From: Clostridia bacterium
Lineage (GTDB): Bacteria; Bacillota; Clostridia; Oscillospirales; Acutalibacteraceae
NCBI GenBank assembly: GCA_900757335.1
Contig: CAAENL010000027.1
Coordinates: forward strand, 1-7,017
Reading direction: 5' to 3'
DNA length: 7,017 bases
The notes under the pieces were generated by a model. It had not been told where the DNA came from. It did not search any database and saw only the letters and a program-made list of their open reading frames with translations. The position numbers and the translations under genes were made by a program. Position 1 is the first letter of the stretch; each line of letters begins with the position of its first letter. Shown here in pieces: positions 1-6,755 of this stretch.

Positions 1-32
1 GTTAACATAAAAGCAAAAGCTATATTTCCCAT
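1..32 (-). CDS. Start of an unidentified gene, cut by the left window edge
   Basis: An ATG at 32-30 is followed by ten open codons (MGNIAFAFML) up to the window edge. It is preceded by a very strong ribosome binding site, AGGAGG at 44-39, which is the main reason for calling a gene. The visible N-terminus is hydrophobic, so a membrane or secreted protein is possible, but ten residues cannot identify it. It lies 52 bases downstream of the TPM-domain gene on the same strand with no convincing terminator between them, so it may be the third gene of the LemA/TPM transcript. Confidence 0.6.
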   Translation of the reverse strand, partial: MGNIAFAFML

Positions 33-44
33 TTCCCCCCTCCT
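33..44 (-). promoter_or_regulatory. Strong ribosome binding site containing a run of six G
   Basis: Read on the minus strand this is AGGAGGGGGGAA directly before the ATG at 32. AGGAGG is a perfect Shine-Dalgarno core with a 6-base spacer. The G tract (35-40) makes up most of that spacer, so a one-base slip in the tract would change the spacing between Shine-Dalgarno and start codon. Confidence 0.7.
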
Positions 45-84
45 TTTTACCTTATATTATTTATATTCAATTATTTGAAATTTT

Positions 85-918
85 TTAAAAACTCCTCGAA
101 GCTCCTCCGCCTCCGGAACTTCCTCCAAAGCCGCCAAAGCTTCCTCCGGAATCTCCGCCGCCGAAACCTCCAAAACCACCAAAGCCGCCGGAATTCCCGC
201 CGCTATTCCAATTATCCCAGTCATCCCCATCGTCCCAGTCGTGAAATCTTCTACTGAAATGTCTTTTTCTTCTTAAAACAAATGGCAAAATCCCTCCGAA
301 AAGAACAACAACAGCAACAATTATTATGCTTATTATAGTACTCATGTGCGTGTCGTTTCTGTCTTCGTTGTATGCCATTACTTTATCCGAAACATTCTCA
401 GGTATTTCAACTCCGTATTCGGAGTATATTTCTGACAAAACAGCAAGGTAAAGCGATAATATCCCTTCATCCCAATTGTCGTTTTTAAAACGCGGAACTG
501 CATACTCATCAATAAATCTGCCTGCTTTTGAGTCGTTTATTCTTCCTTCAAGACCATATCCAACTTCAATTCTGACTTCTCGTTCGTTGGGAGCCAATAA
601 AATCAGCACACCAGTATTATTTTTGTTTCCACCTATTTTCCAAGCACGAAACATATCCAGAGCATAGCTATCAACATCACGACCTTCGAGAGATTTTACA
701 GTAGCAACAACCAACTGGGCTCCGGTTTTATCGGCAAGAGTTACACTGTTAGAAAGAATATATTCCTCGCTGTCAGAATATATAACATCGGCAAAATCAT
801 TAATATAAAAAGAATCGGACGGCTGAGGAACAGAAGCGTCAGCCGTAAAAAACGAACTGCTGAAAGTTAACATAAACATGCTTAACAATATTCTAAAAAA
901 TACTTTACTGTTTTGCAC
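85..918 (-). CDS. TPM-domain (YgcG-like) secreted, membrane-anchored protein with Gly-rich tail
   Basis: This 277-residue protein belongs to the TPM/YgcG family, whose biochemical role is unsettled; phosphatase activity and roles in membrane-protein maintenance have been reported for relatives. Residues 1-28 form a signal peptide: basic start, hydrophobic core, ADA before a likely cut at 28/29. Residues about 36-170 are the TPM domain, starting with FYINDFADV and including the family signatures NNTGVLILLAP (100-110) and VEVGYGLEG-like IEVGYGLEG (117-125). A transmembrane helix at about 194-215 is followed by RRKRH, which predicts the TPM domain outside and the tail inside. After it come a Trp/Asp-rich stretch (227-237) and a Gly/Ser/Phe tail (239-277). 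This layout is normal for the family. The start is GTG at 918-916, chosen because AGGAG at 931-927 lies 8 bases upstream; the ATG at 938 is out of frame. The gene follows the LemA gene after 46 bases, a common pairing, and probably shares its transcript. Confidence 0.9.
   Translation of the reverse strand: MQNSKVFFRILLSMFMLTFSSSFFTADASVPQPSDSFYINDFADVIYSDSEEYILSNSVTLADKTGAQLVVATVKSLEGRDVDSYALDMFRAWKIGGNKNNTGVLILLAPNEREVRIEVGYGLEGRINDSKAGRFIDEYAVPRFKNDNWDEGILSLYLAVLSEIYSEYGVEIPENVSDKVMAYNEDRNDTHMSTIISIIIVAVVVLFGGILPFVLRRKRHFSRRFHDWDDGDDWDNWNSGGNSGGFGGFGGFGGGDSGGSFGGFGGSSGGGGASRSF
88..204 (-). repeat. Gly-rich low-complexity tail of the TPM protein, with five Phe-Gly-Gly units
   Basis: This encodes residues 239-277. 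Phe-Gly-Gly occurs at residues 246, 249, 252, 261 and 264, separated by Gly/Ser/Asp. The five units use five different codon combinations (TTTGGTGGT, TTTGGAGGT, TTCGGCGGC, TTTGGCGGC, TTTGGAGGA). They are therefore repeats at the protein level rather than a recent DNA tandem duplication. Local GC is much higher than in the surrounding sequence because of the glycine codons. Confidence 0.85.
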
Positions 919-926
919 TCAGCTCA

Positions 927-931
927 CTCCT
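927..931 (-). promoter_or_regulatory. Ribosome binding site that fixes the GTG start of the TPM gene
   Basis: AGGAG on the minus strand lies 8 bases before the GTG at 918-916. It is the only good Shine-Dalgarno sequence in the 46-base gap after lemA and supports a GTG rather than an ATG start. The rest of the gap (919-964) shows no hairpin or convincing promoter. Confidence 0.75.
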
Positions 932-964
932 AAATCATTTTATATTTATAACTGTGTTTCCTCT

Positions 965-1540
965 TTAGCTAAAAGATACGGACGGTACTTGAGTACTTCC
1001 TTGACTTGCTTCAAAATAATCAGCTGAAGTAAATCCGCAAATACCTGAAATTATATTAGCAGGAAAAACTTTAATCTTTTGATTGTATTTTTTGACTGAA
1101 GCATTGTAATCTTTTCTTGCTACGGCTATACGATTTTCGGTTCCTGAAAGCTCATCTGTAAGTGATGTAAATTGAGTATCGGCTTTCAAATTGGGATAAT
1201 TCTCCACAACTACCAAAAGTCTGCTCACTGCACTTGAAAGTTGAGAATTAGCTTCTGCCTTTTCAGACATCGACTGAGCTCCTGCAAGTTTAGCTCTGGA
1301 TTCGGAAATTTCATTTAAAACTTCGGATTCATGAGAAGTATATCCTTTTACAGTGCTGACCAAATTAGGTATAAGGTCTGACCTACGCTGAAGTTGAGTG
1401 CTTATATTTGACGATTGGTTGTCAACGTCTTCTTTAAGACCTACGATACCGTTGTAAGTTCCGATTCCCCACATTACGCAAATTAAAAGTATGCCGGCAA
1501 GAGAAATACCAAATATTCCCCATCCTGAAATTTTTTTCAT
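965..1540 (-). CDS. lemA: LemA-family membrane protein
   Basis: This 191-residue protein has the usual LemA length and layout. A short start (MKKISGW) leads into one transmembrane helix at about 7-27, then TYNGIVGLKEDVDNQ and the hallmark stretch QRRSDLIPNLVSTVKGY (51-67) followed by HE (70-71). Further family signatures follow in order: ENYPNLKAD (113-121), ELSGTENRI (130-138), RKDYNASVKKYN (142-153), VFPANIISGICGF (158-170) and DYFEA (174-178). The part after the helix is expected to be a helical bundle. The molecular function of LemA proteins is not known. The start is the ATG at 1540, with AAGGAAG at 1557-1551; the spacing is slightly long (about 10-12 bases). The neighbour downstream is a TPM-domain protein, a recurring partner of LemA. 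The neighbour upstream is the last contractile-system gene, only 41 bases away, but a promoter in between suggests separate transcription. Confidence 0.93.
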   Translation of the reverse strand: MKKISGWGIFGISLAGILLICVMWGIGTYNGIVGLKEDVDNQSSNISTQLQRRSDLIPNLVSTVKGYTSHESEVLNEISESRAKLAGAQSMSEKAEANSQLSSAVSRLLVVVENYPNLKADTQFTSLTDELSGTENRIAVARKDYNASVKKYNQKIKVFPANIISGICGFTSADYFEASQGSTQVPSVSFS

Positions 1541-1550
1541 AAATAATCAT

Positions 1551-1557
1551 CTTCCTT
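1551..1557 (-). promoter_or_regulatory. Ribosome binding site of lemA
   Basis: AAGGAAG on the minus strand precedes the ATG at 1540. An ATG at 1550-1548, inside the spacer, is in another frame and opens only a shadow reading frame across the LemA N-terminus, so it was not used. Confidence 0.6.
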
Positions 1558-1565
1558 TCACATAT

Positions 1566-1593
1566 ATTATAACACACAAAATTAATCTGTCGA
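1566..1593 (-). promoter_or_regulatory. Predicted sigma-A promoter driving lemA and the TPM gene
   Basis: Read on the minus strand, the -35 element is TCGACA (1593-1588, five of six matches to TTGACA). A 16-base spacer follows, then TATAAT (1571-1566, six of six), preceded by TGT, which makes an extended -10. The start of transcription would fall near 1559, immediately before the lemA ribosome binding site, leaving a leader of only about 19 bases. The -35 box lies within the Ser-Thr codons at the end of the 596-residue gene and the -10 lies just past its stop. This arrangement would give the LemA/TPM pair expression independent of the contractile-system operon. Confidence 0.7.
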
Positions 1594-3372
1594 GCTAACA
1601 ACAACATATGCAGAATCTGATTTATTTTCAAACTTAACGCTATATGCTTTAACTTCATAAACGCCTTCTTTTGAAGGAGCGGTGTAAAGTCCGTTGTTGT
1701 CAATTGTGCCTGTATTGGGTTCAGCCATTCCCCACCTTACTTCTTGGCTTATAGCTCCGTCTATATGAGCTTCGAAGCGAACTTGTTCAAGCGGTTTTAT
1801 TCTCGTTGTGTTCGGAGTAATGACAACATTTACGTTTTCGTCTATTACTAAATCCTCTTCTTCCTCTTTCATTTCCACAGGTTTATATGCCCACCATCTA
1901 ATATCCACCGCTTGTGCAGAAGTCTTTTCTTTAAGTCTTACTCCTAATCTTACGGTTCCTTTTTCGGAATTGACTATTGCAGCTATTTTCACATTCGGAG
2001 AAGATATTGTAATTTCTTCTTTTGAAAATATATCTTTGTCTCCGAAAATAAGAAGGCCTTTATCGTCAGTCAAATAATTGGCTTTGTTGTCTATAGCCGT
2101 TACAACAGCTACATTTCCTTCGCCAAGGCCATGCACAAATTCATAAGAATAATATGATTTTCCGACTTTTGGATTAAATCCCAGATTTATTCTTTCAACA
2201 CCGGTAACAATGTTGTCAATTTTGGGTTTGGGCAAGCTGACAACTTCAGAAGGAGGAGCTTGTTTTTGTATTTCTTTGGAAGTTACATTCGGAGCTTTTT
2301 CCGTGTTTGAATCTATTTCCTCCAAAAGGCTTAACAATTCATTGCTGTAAAGATACTGGTTAAAAGGATGTTTTTCAAAACTTTCGATAAAATAAGTAAG
2401 CTGATTTGTAACAATATGAAATTTAGCAAGATAAATGAATTTATTCTCAACATTTTCAATTATATCCGTAAAACTCTTAGAATAATAATCGCTTACAACA
2501 ATATCGCGTATAGGAGTAGTCTTTACCGCGACAGGTATCACTATATCCTCATCAATACTAAGCTCATCTTTTCCTACTTTTAATTTAAAGGCTTTTTTGG
2601 GTATAGTTACTTGAGTTATGGCGTCGTCTGAAGCATTGCAGTAAATGTAATAATCTTTTTTCAAATTTTTATATGTTGTTATTTCTGTTTCTTGATAATT
2701 AACGGTTAAATCTTCTTCTCCGTTGACATTTTTGAAAAATTCACCGCTTAACTCAAAGCTGTAGCTTACAGGAGCTTCTACATTTTCTTTTTCGAATATA
2801 ACGCATGCTTTCAAACACTTTCCGGGGTTTACATATTTACCTATTTCAATACTTATTCTAATGCCGTCTTTATCATATATTTTTACACGCTGATTAATAA
2901 GGTAATTAAGTTTTAAATCCCTTTCTTGCGGTTTTTCGGAAGTCAAGAAAAGTTCATATCCTTCTCCTATTCTGTTGAATTCTTCTGTAACACCGTTGGA
3001 TTTACTCGAACTTGCAACCGAAAACGTTGTTTCTTTAAGCTCTTCTTTATACTTAATGCAAAGGTAAAGAATACCTTTATCTTTATTTTCTTCAAATCCC
3101 TTTATTACATTGAGTCTTCTGACATACGGTTCCGAAACAACTATTTCTCTTCCCATATAATCAAGAGCCATACCGGGTTCCAAAGAAAATGTTTTGTTGT
3201 CTATTAAAATCATGTCTAATCCCGACACTATTCCTGTGCCATTGAGCATTTTATTTCCCAGACGGCGTTTTGAATTCATATAGATTTGTTCGCTTTCAAA
3301 ATCTCTTACCGTCATAAGTTTACCGAAAAAATAATTGTTTCTGTCACAGGAATAATATTGTTTGTTATTCAT
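1582..3372 (-). CDS. Contractile-system-associated modular protein: conserved N-terminal anchor and C-terminal Ig-like domain, candidate fibre or adaptor
   Basis: This is a 596-residue protein without signal peptide or membrane segment. Residues 8-80 (RNNYFFGKLMTVRDF, KRRLGNKMLNGTGIVSGL, EPGMALDYMGREIVV) resemble a conserved N-terminus I recall from proteins encoded beside baseplate genes in extracellular contractile injection systems. Its role is not firmly established; attachment to the baseplate is inferred. Residues about 95-300 are beta-rich, and 301-355 contain amphipathic helix. A Pro-rich linker (365-386) leads to a second beta domain (389-498, ending DIRWWAYKP). An acidic linker with EEEE (503-506) leads to a bacterial Ig-like domain (about 515-594) with the typical VVITPNTTRI, EVRWG, GTIDNNGLYTAPS and VYEVKAYS strands. 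The start is ATG 3372 with GAGGGG at 3383-3378. The gene follows the tail protein I-like gene by 30 bases and is the last contractile-system gene on this side. The modular build fits an exposed fibre or receptor-binding piece, but a structural baseplate role is equally possible. Confidence 0.8.
   Translation of the reverse strand: MNNKQYYSCDRNNYFFGKLMTVRDFESEQIYMNSKRRLGNKMLNGTGIVSGLDMILIDNKTFSLEPGMALDYMGREIVVSEPYVRRLNVIKGFEENKDKGILYLCIKYKEELKETTFSVASSSKSNGVTEEFNRIGEGYELFLTSEKPQERDLKLNYLINQRVKIYDKDGIRISIEIGKYVNPGKCLKACVIFEKENVEAPVSYSFELSGEFFKNVNGEEDLTVNYQETEITTYKNLKKDYYIYCNASDDAITQVTIPKKAFKLKVGKDELSIDEDIVIPVAVKTTPIRDIVVSDYYSKSFTDIIENVENKFIYLAKFHIVTNQLTYFIESFEKHPFNQYLYSNELLSLLEEIDSNTEKAPNVTSKEIQKQAPPSEVVSLPKPKIDNIVTGVERINLGFNPKVGKSYYSYEFVHGLGEGNVAVVTAIDNKANYLTDDKGLLIFGDKDIFSKEEITISSPNVKIAAIVNSEKGTVRLGVRLKEKTSAQAVDIRWWAYKPVEMKEEEEDLVIDENVNVVITPNTTRIKPLEQVRFEAHIDGAISQEVRWGMAEPNTGTIDNNGLYTAPSKEGVYEVKAYSVKFENKSDSAYVVVSSTD
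1591..1830 (-). other. Bacterial Ig-like domain at the C-terminus of the 596-residue protein
   Basis: This encodes residues about 515-594. It is recognised by the alternating strand pattern and by the TIDNNGLYTAPS motif, followed by an aromatic-rich strand and a final AYVVVSS strand. Such domains are common in adhesins and phage tail tips, where they act as spacers or bind surfaces. The domain is set off from the rest of the protein by an acidic linker. Confidence 0.75.
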
Positions 3373-3402
3373 GTTAGCCCCTCTTTTCCTTATTCTCGTT
3401 TT

Positions 3403-4578
3403 TTAAAACTGATTATGAGATTTAAAATCCGAAATTATCAAGTTATTTACTTCGTACTGAGTCTTATTCAAAACAAGCTCTTCGTTTCTGGTTATAAAAG
3501 AATTTATACCCATATAACAATGGCTGTCCAAATACATCTGATCGCTAAGTGCTACAAGGTTGCATATCGAATCTACCGGTTTAACGCTGTTTATCACTCT
3601 TAACAGCTCTATATAATTTTCTGTATCCTTAACGCAGGATTCAGGAACCATAACGGTAAATACATATCCGTTATCACCAAATAAATTCTCTACCACCTCT
3701 TTTTGTTTATCATAATACATATTTCCCTTAACGTCAAACTGTTCAACAATTATAGGTTCTGTGCCGGTATATTCTTGTACAATTTTTGCAACAGCTTTTT
3801 TTGTACCCTTTATTTTATAAATCTTAACCGCTTGCTTTATAATTTTCCTTAATTTCTCTTCTCCCCATACAGAAGCATTTTTTACTGATAACCAATCCCC
3901 TATCCAGTTAAGAAAATCTTTGTTTGTTCTGTCGACGTTAAACATTAAAGGCGTGTAATCAATTTTGTCTTCAAAATCAACGTATATAGACTGAAATATA
4001 CTTACAAAACGTTCCGTAAAAGAATTTCTGTCGCCTTCCGCACGATAAATTTCCGGCAAATAATCAACAAAAGAAATCATGGGAAACTCTATCTTCATGG
4101 AATTTATTTTAATACTTTCCTGTTCATGATTAATAAGTTCGATACAAATCCACATGTATCTCCCCTTAAGATTTCGCAAAATAATATCATCCATGTTTTC
4201 ATAAACTTCGGCATTTATTTCATCAAATGTATCTATTTTGCGGTTTACATCTATAGTTTTATCTGCGATATATTCATTAAAATCCACTAAAGATTTTCCT
4301 TTAATACCCGGCACAGGAATCATAATTCCGGTTTTATCAGATGCATAAATCCTGATTTTATACAAGGAATCAGGCGGAGATTTGATATCCAGACGAAGTC
4401 TGTGCCATGTGGTTTCGTTTTGCATACTGTCGAACATATGGGAAATATATACACCGTTTTCTCCGTTTTTTGTCTTTGAAACCAAAACATCGTTTTTAAA
4501 TCCTATATTTTCAATCAAACTCTTAAAAGTCCAGTCGGATTTACGGTTGAGTATAAAACATTTTGCTCCCGAAGCCAT
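3403..4578 (-). CDS. Phage tail protein I-like (TIGR02242-like) baseplate protein with N-terminal extension
   Basis: This is a 391-residue protein. Residues about 170-285 match the tail protein I domain that accompanies TIGR02243-type baseplate proteins: DYLPEIYR (172-179), FTERFVSIFQSIYVDFEDKID (from 187), DFLNWIGDWL (221-230), the Trp-Gly-Glu before a basic helix (238-250), KIYKIKGTKKAV (252-263), then EYTGTEPIIVEQF. In P2-like phages and contractile injection systems, tail protein I joins the baseplate J protein in the wedge. Residues 1-170 are an extra beta-rich region (TWHRLRLDIKSPP, YKIRIYASD, MWICIELIN) that could be a jelly-roll or carbohydrate-binding-like fold; that is a guess from strand pattern only. 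The C-terminal 100 residues are mixed alpha/beta with no recognised signature. The start is ATG 4578, with AAAGGAGGG at 4594-4586, 7 bases upstream. It lies 14 bases after the baseplate J stop and 30 before the 596-residue gene, inside the same operon. Confidence 0.85.
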   Translation of the reverse strand: MASGAKCFILNRKSDWTFKSLIENIGFKNDVLVSKTKNGENGVYISHMFDSMQNETTWHRLRLDIKSPPDSLYKIRIYASDKTGIMIPVPGIKGKSLVDFNEYIADKTIDVNRKIDTFDEINAEVYENMDDIILRNLKGRYMWICIELINHEQESIKINSMKIEFPMISFVDYLPEIYRAEGDRNSFTERFVSIFQSIYVDFEDKIDYTPLMFNVDRTNKDFLNWIGDWLSVKNASVWGEEKLRKIIKQAVKIYKIKGTKKAVAKIVQEYTGTEPIIVEQFDVKGNMYYDKQKEVVENLFGDNGYVFTVMVPESCVKDTENYIELLRVINSVKPVDSICNLVALSDQMYLDSHCYMGINSFITRNEELVLNKTQYEVNNLIISDFKSHNQF

Positions 4579-4585
4579 TTACAAT

Positions 4586-4595
4586 CCCTCCTTTA
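4586..4595 (-). promoter_or_regulatory. Ribosome binding site overlapping the stop of the preceding gene
   Basis: The minus strand reads TAAAGGAGGG. The TAA stop of the baseplate J gene (4595-4593) runs directly into the Shine-Dalgarno sequence of the tail protein I-like gene, 7 bases before its ATG. This packing points to co-transcription and likely translational coupling. Confidence 0.75.
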
Positions 4596-6755
4596 ACTTC
4601 TGTAAATTTCTGAGCTTTTTATATAGTTAAAATCTATTTTTTTAACGTAATACACACCGTTTGGAGGAATAATAATATCCTCGGAGGCAGTTTTTTCGGC
4701 ATTTATTCCGACAGGAGTTATTCTTAATTTTTCGAGATAAGAAACATATTTGAGTCTGTCTATCATACCAAAGAGATCTCCGAAATGAAGAGGTTGTCCC
4801 AAATCTTTGTTTATTTCCTTGATAAATTCTTTTATTTCTTTTTCGATCTTTTGATCGCTTTCTCTGTAAGAAGAATCAACTACTATTTCCCCGCTTATAA
4901 CGAGCCCTACATATTCAGGGCTTACAATTTTTATTTTTGTATTCAAAAGCCTGTATTTGTTTATTTGATTCATTATATTTTTTTCGAAACTCTTCGGAAG
5001 AGTCAATCCTATTTTGCGATTCCATCTTACGGCAATTGTTATACAGTTTTGCTTAAGGACATCTTCTCCGGGCATGTAGTTGGGCAAAACTTTAACATTT
5101 GTAAACATAAGTCCGGGCGTTTTTCTGACTATATCTTCATAATCTTTACAGGTAACTGCTCTGCCGGGACGGCTGAACAGTTCGGCGGCTCTGGACTGTG
5201 CATGATTCAAAGTTTCTGCATCTCTTCCGCCTACGGCCGGAGAAATTTGTTTTACTCTTGATTCTTTCAAAATCTTGTTTTTTGAAATAACCGATGAAAT
5301 CATGCCTTCTTTGGTATTGGAATCCTCACCCATGGTATATCTAAGCGAACACAATCTTATATTACCGTCGCCAATTCTGGGTGCCATACCGTGTTCATGA
5401 TCTCCGAAAACCACCATACCGCTCTCTTTGACAACTACGAAATGCCTATCATACTTGCCGGAAGAAAAGAAATCATTTACACTTTTCCATTTATAAAAAA
5501 TTTCTTCTCCGTCTACAATTTCACTTATCATAATTTCAAAGTCACCGTCAAGTATGTTTTTTACATCAGCTTTAACCGCCTGCCCTGACATTGACGTTCC
5601 GCTTCCCAAACATAATTTATCTTTCATACTTTGAGCACAGGAAACCACCATTATAACTTCGTCGTTGTAACCTAAAGTTTTTATTTTATTCCAAATTTCG
5701 CTTACGTCTACCGTAAGAGTTCCGTTTTTCATATCAGAATTAAATGTGGCAAGATTAGTTTCCACCCAACCTCCGTGCTTTTTGTAATAAACGTGACTTC
5801 TTCCGTATATGGCGGTATGCGTGAATAATTTAAATGTATGGTCAGGTTCTATATCCGATTTTTTTATTATTGCATTTTCGCATTTTGTATCGTTCTGACT
5901 TACCTGAAAAACATTTGTAACTATTCCGTCTATTCTTGGAGGATAATCATATTCGTCGTATATGAGACTGACTCTTATCTTATGTTCTTCATTAATGGGA
6001 AGTGTTTTACCTTTGATTTTAATTTTCACTATGCCTGAAAACAGAAAATTATAAGTATTATCTTTTACTATCTCAACTTCATGCCAACCTGTTTTTCCGT
6101 TTTCAATACCGTAATATTCCCACTTTACTTCAGCCATGTTGTAAAATTTTTCTGAATCTCTTATCGGGTTACGTTTCAAATCTTTGCCCGAATATACAGA
6201 AAAATACATATTAATTATAGAATTACTCGGAAGAGCAGAATCAAAATTGATTGTAAAACGACGTACTGCGTCTTTATCGTTTTTTCTGTCGATATCTTTT
6301 CCGAAAAGATAAAACACACGACTTCCATCAAATTTGTAATACTCTTGATCCGAAGGAAACTCGGGGTTTTCAAACACTACATTGAGTATATTTGAACTTA
6401 TTAAAGTTTGATGATGTAAATTTTCAAAAATCATATTTCCGCATTTCCACTGAGTTCGGGTAGGAATAGTTACATCTTTTTCCAAATTTGAAACTTCTAA
6501 AAGCGACTGAGAACCACAATTTTTATACATAACCACATCTAAAAGATCCAAAAATTTTTTACGAACTCCTTCAGACATTCTGCTTAAATATTCATGTTGA
6601 ACATATTTCAACCATACAAATAATTCAACCAAGGTTATTCCCGGATTTGCTTCTTGATAATCAGTCCACTCCGAACTCAAATACAATATTTGATTTCTTG
6701 CTTCGTCCAAAATGTCTTCAATAGACTGGTTATTGAGATTTTGAATTTCTATCAC
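4593..6755 (-). CDS. Baseplate J-like / putative baseplate assembly protein (TIGR02243-like)
   Basis: This is a complete 720-residue baseplate wedge protein of a contractile tail or injection system. The N-terminus (30-74) has the expected pattern: SEWTDYQEANPGITLVELFVW, then a helix ending KKFLDLLDV. The beta-rich centre is followed by MVVFGDHEHGMAPRIGDG (447-464), equivalent to the usual FGDGxxG turn with His where Gly is more common. Next comes the highly typical GGRDAETLNHAQSRAAE (509-525) and GRAVTCKDYEDIVRKTPG (531-548) of baseplate J proteins. The C-terminal domain includes VISGEIVVDSSYRE and DLGQPLHFGDLFGMIDRLKYV. In assembled tails such proteins dimerise around the hub and trigger sheath contraction. 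The start is GTG 6755, since an in-frame TGA lies just upstream at 6776-6774 and no ATG intervenes. It overlaps the previous stop by 4 bases (GTGA) and has only a weak ribosome site (GGTGGA, 6766-6761), so reinitiation after the upstream gene is likely. The closest functional analogues are Afp11/Afp12-type proteins. Confidence 0.92.
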   Translation of the reverse strand: MIEIQNLNNQSIEDILDEARNQILYLSSEWTDYQEANPGITLVELFVWLKYVQHEYLSRMSEGVRKKFLDLLDVVMYKNCGSQSLLEVSNLEKDVTIPTRTQWKCGNMIFENLHHQTLISSNILNVVFENPEFPSDQEYYKFDGSRVFYLFGKDIDRKNDKDAVRRFTINFDSALPSNSIINMYFSVYSGKDLKRNPIRDSEKFYNMAEVKWEYYGIENGKTGWHEVEIVKDNTYNFLFSGIVKIKIKGKTLPINEEHKIRVSLIYDEYDYPPRIDGIVTNVFQVSQNDTKCENAIIKKSDIEPDHTFKLFTHTAIYGRSHVYYKKHGGWVETNLATFNSDMKNGTLTVDVSEIWNKIKTLGYNDEVIMVVSCAQSMKDKLCLGSGTSMSGQAVKADVKNILDGDFEIMISEIVDGEEIFYKWKSVNDFFSSGKYDRHFVVVKESGMVVFGDHEHGMAPRIGDGNIRLCSLRYTMGEDSNTKEGMISSVISKNKILKESRVKQISPAVGGRDAETLNHAQSRAAELFSRPGRAVTCKDYEDIVRKTPGLMFTNVKVLPNYMPGEDVLKQNCITIAVRWNRKIGLTLPKSFEKNIMNQINKYRLLNTKIKIVSPEYVGLVISGEIVVDSSYRESDQKIEKEIKEFIKEINKDLGQPLHFGDLFGMIDRLKYVSYLEKLRITPVGINAEKTASEDIIIPPNGVYYVKKIDFNYIKSSEIYRS
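6752..6755 (-). promoter_or_regulatory. GTGA stop/start overlap coupling two baseplate genes
   Basis: The GTG start of the 720-residue gene (6755-6753) overlaps the TGA stop of the gene entering from the right (6754-6752). The two other frames upstream are closed by stops at 6776-6774 and 6792-6790, so this is the only frame that can carry the upstream gene. Confidence 0.8.

Noticed and set aside
66..79. Inverted repeat TTCAA-TTAT-TTGAA after the TPM gene
   Set aside because: The stem is only 5 AT-rich base pairs with no adjoining U-tract of the usual form, so it is too weak to be called a terminator.
45..84. Possible promoter in the AT-rich gap before the left-edge gene
   Set aside because: Several TATAAA/TATAAG-like hexamers exist, but the best -35 partner (TTCAAA) matches only four of six positions. 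AT-rich sequence yields such matches by chance.
1434..1703. 89-codon minus-strand frame overlapping lemA and the end of the Ig-like gene
   Set aside because: It is out of frame with both supported genes, covers the promoter and ribosome site, and shows no family signature.
3286..3603. 105-codon plus-strand frame crossing the junction of two genes
   Set aside because: It is antisense to the ends of two well-supported genes, lacks a recognisable domain and has shadow-like composition.
4785..5261. 158-codon open frame on the plus strand
   Set aside because: It lies fully opposite the conserved C-terminal part of the baseplate J gene. Its Phe/Tyr/Ile-rich composition is typical of an antisense shadow.
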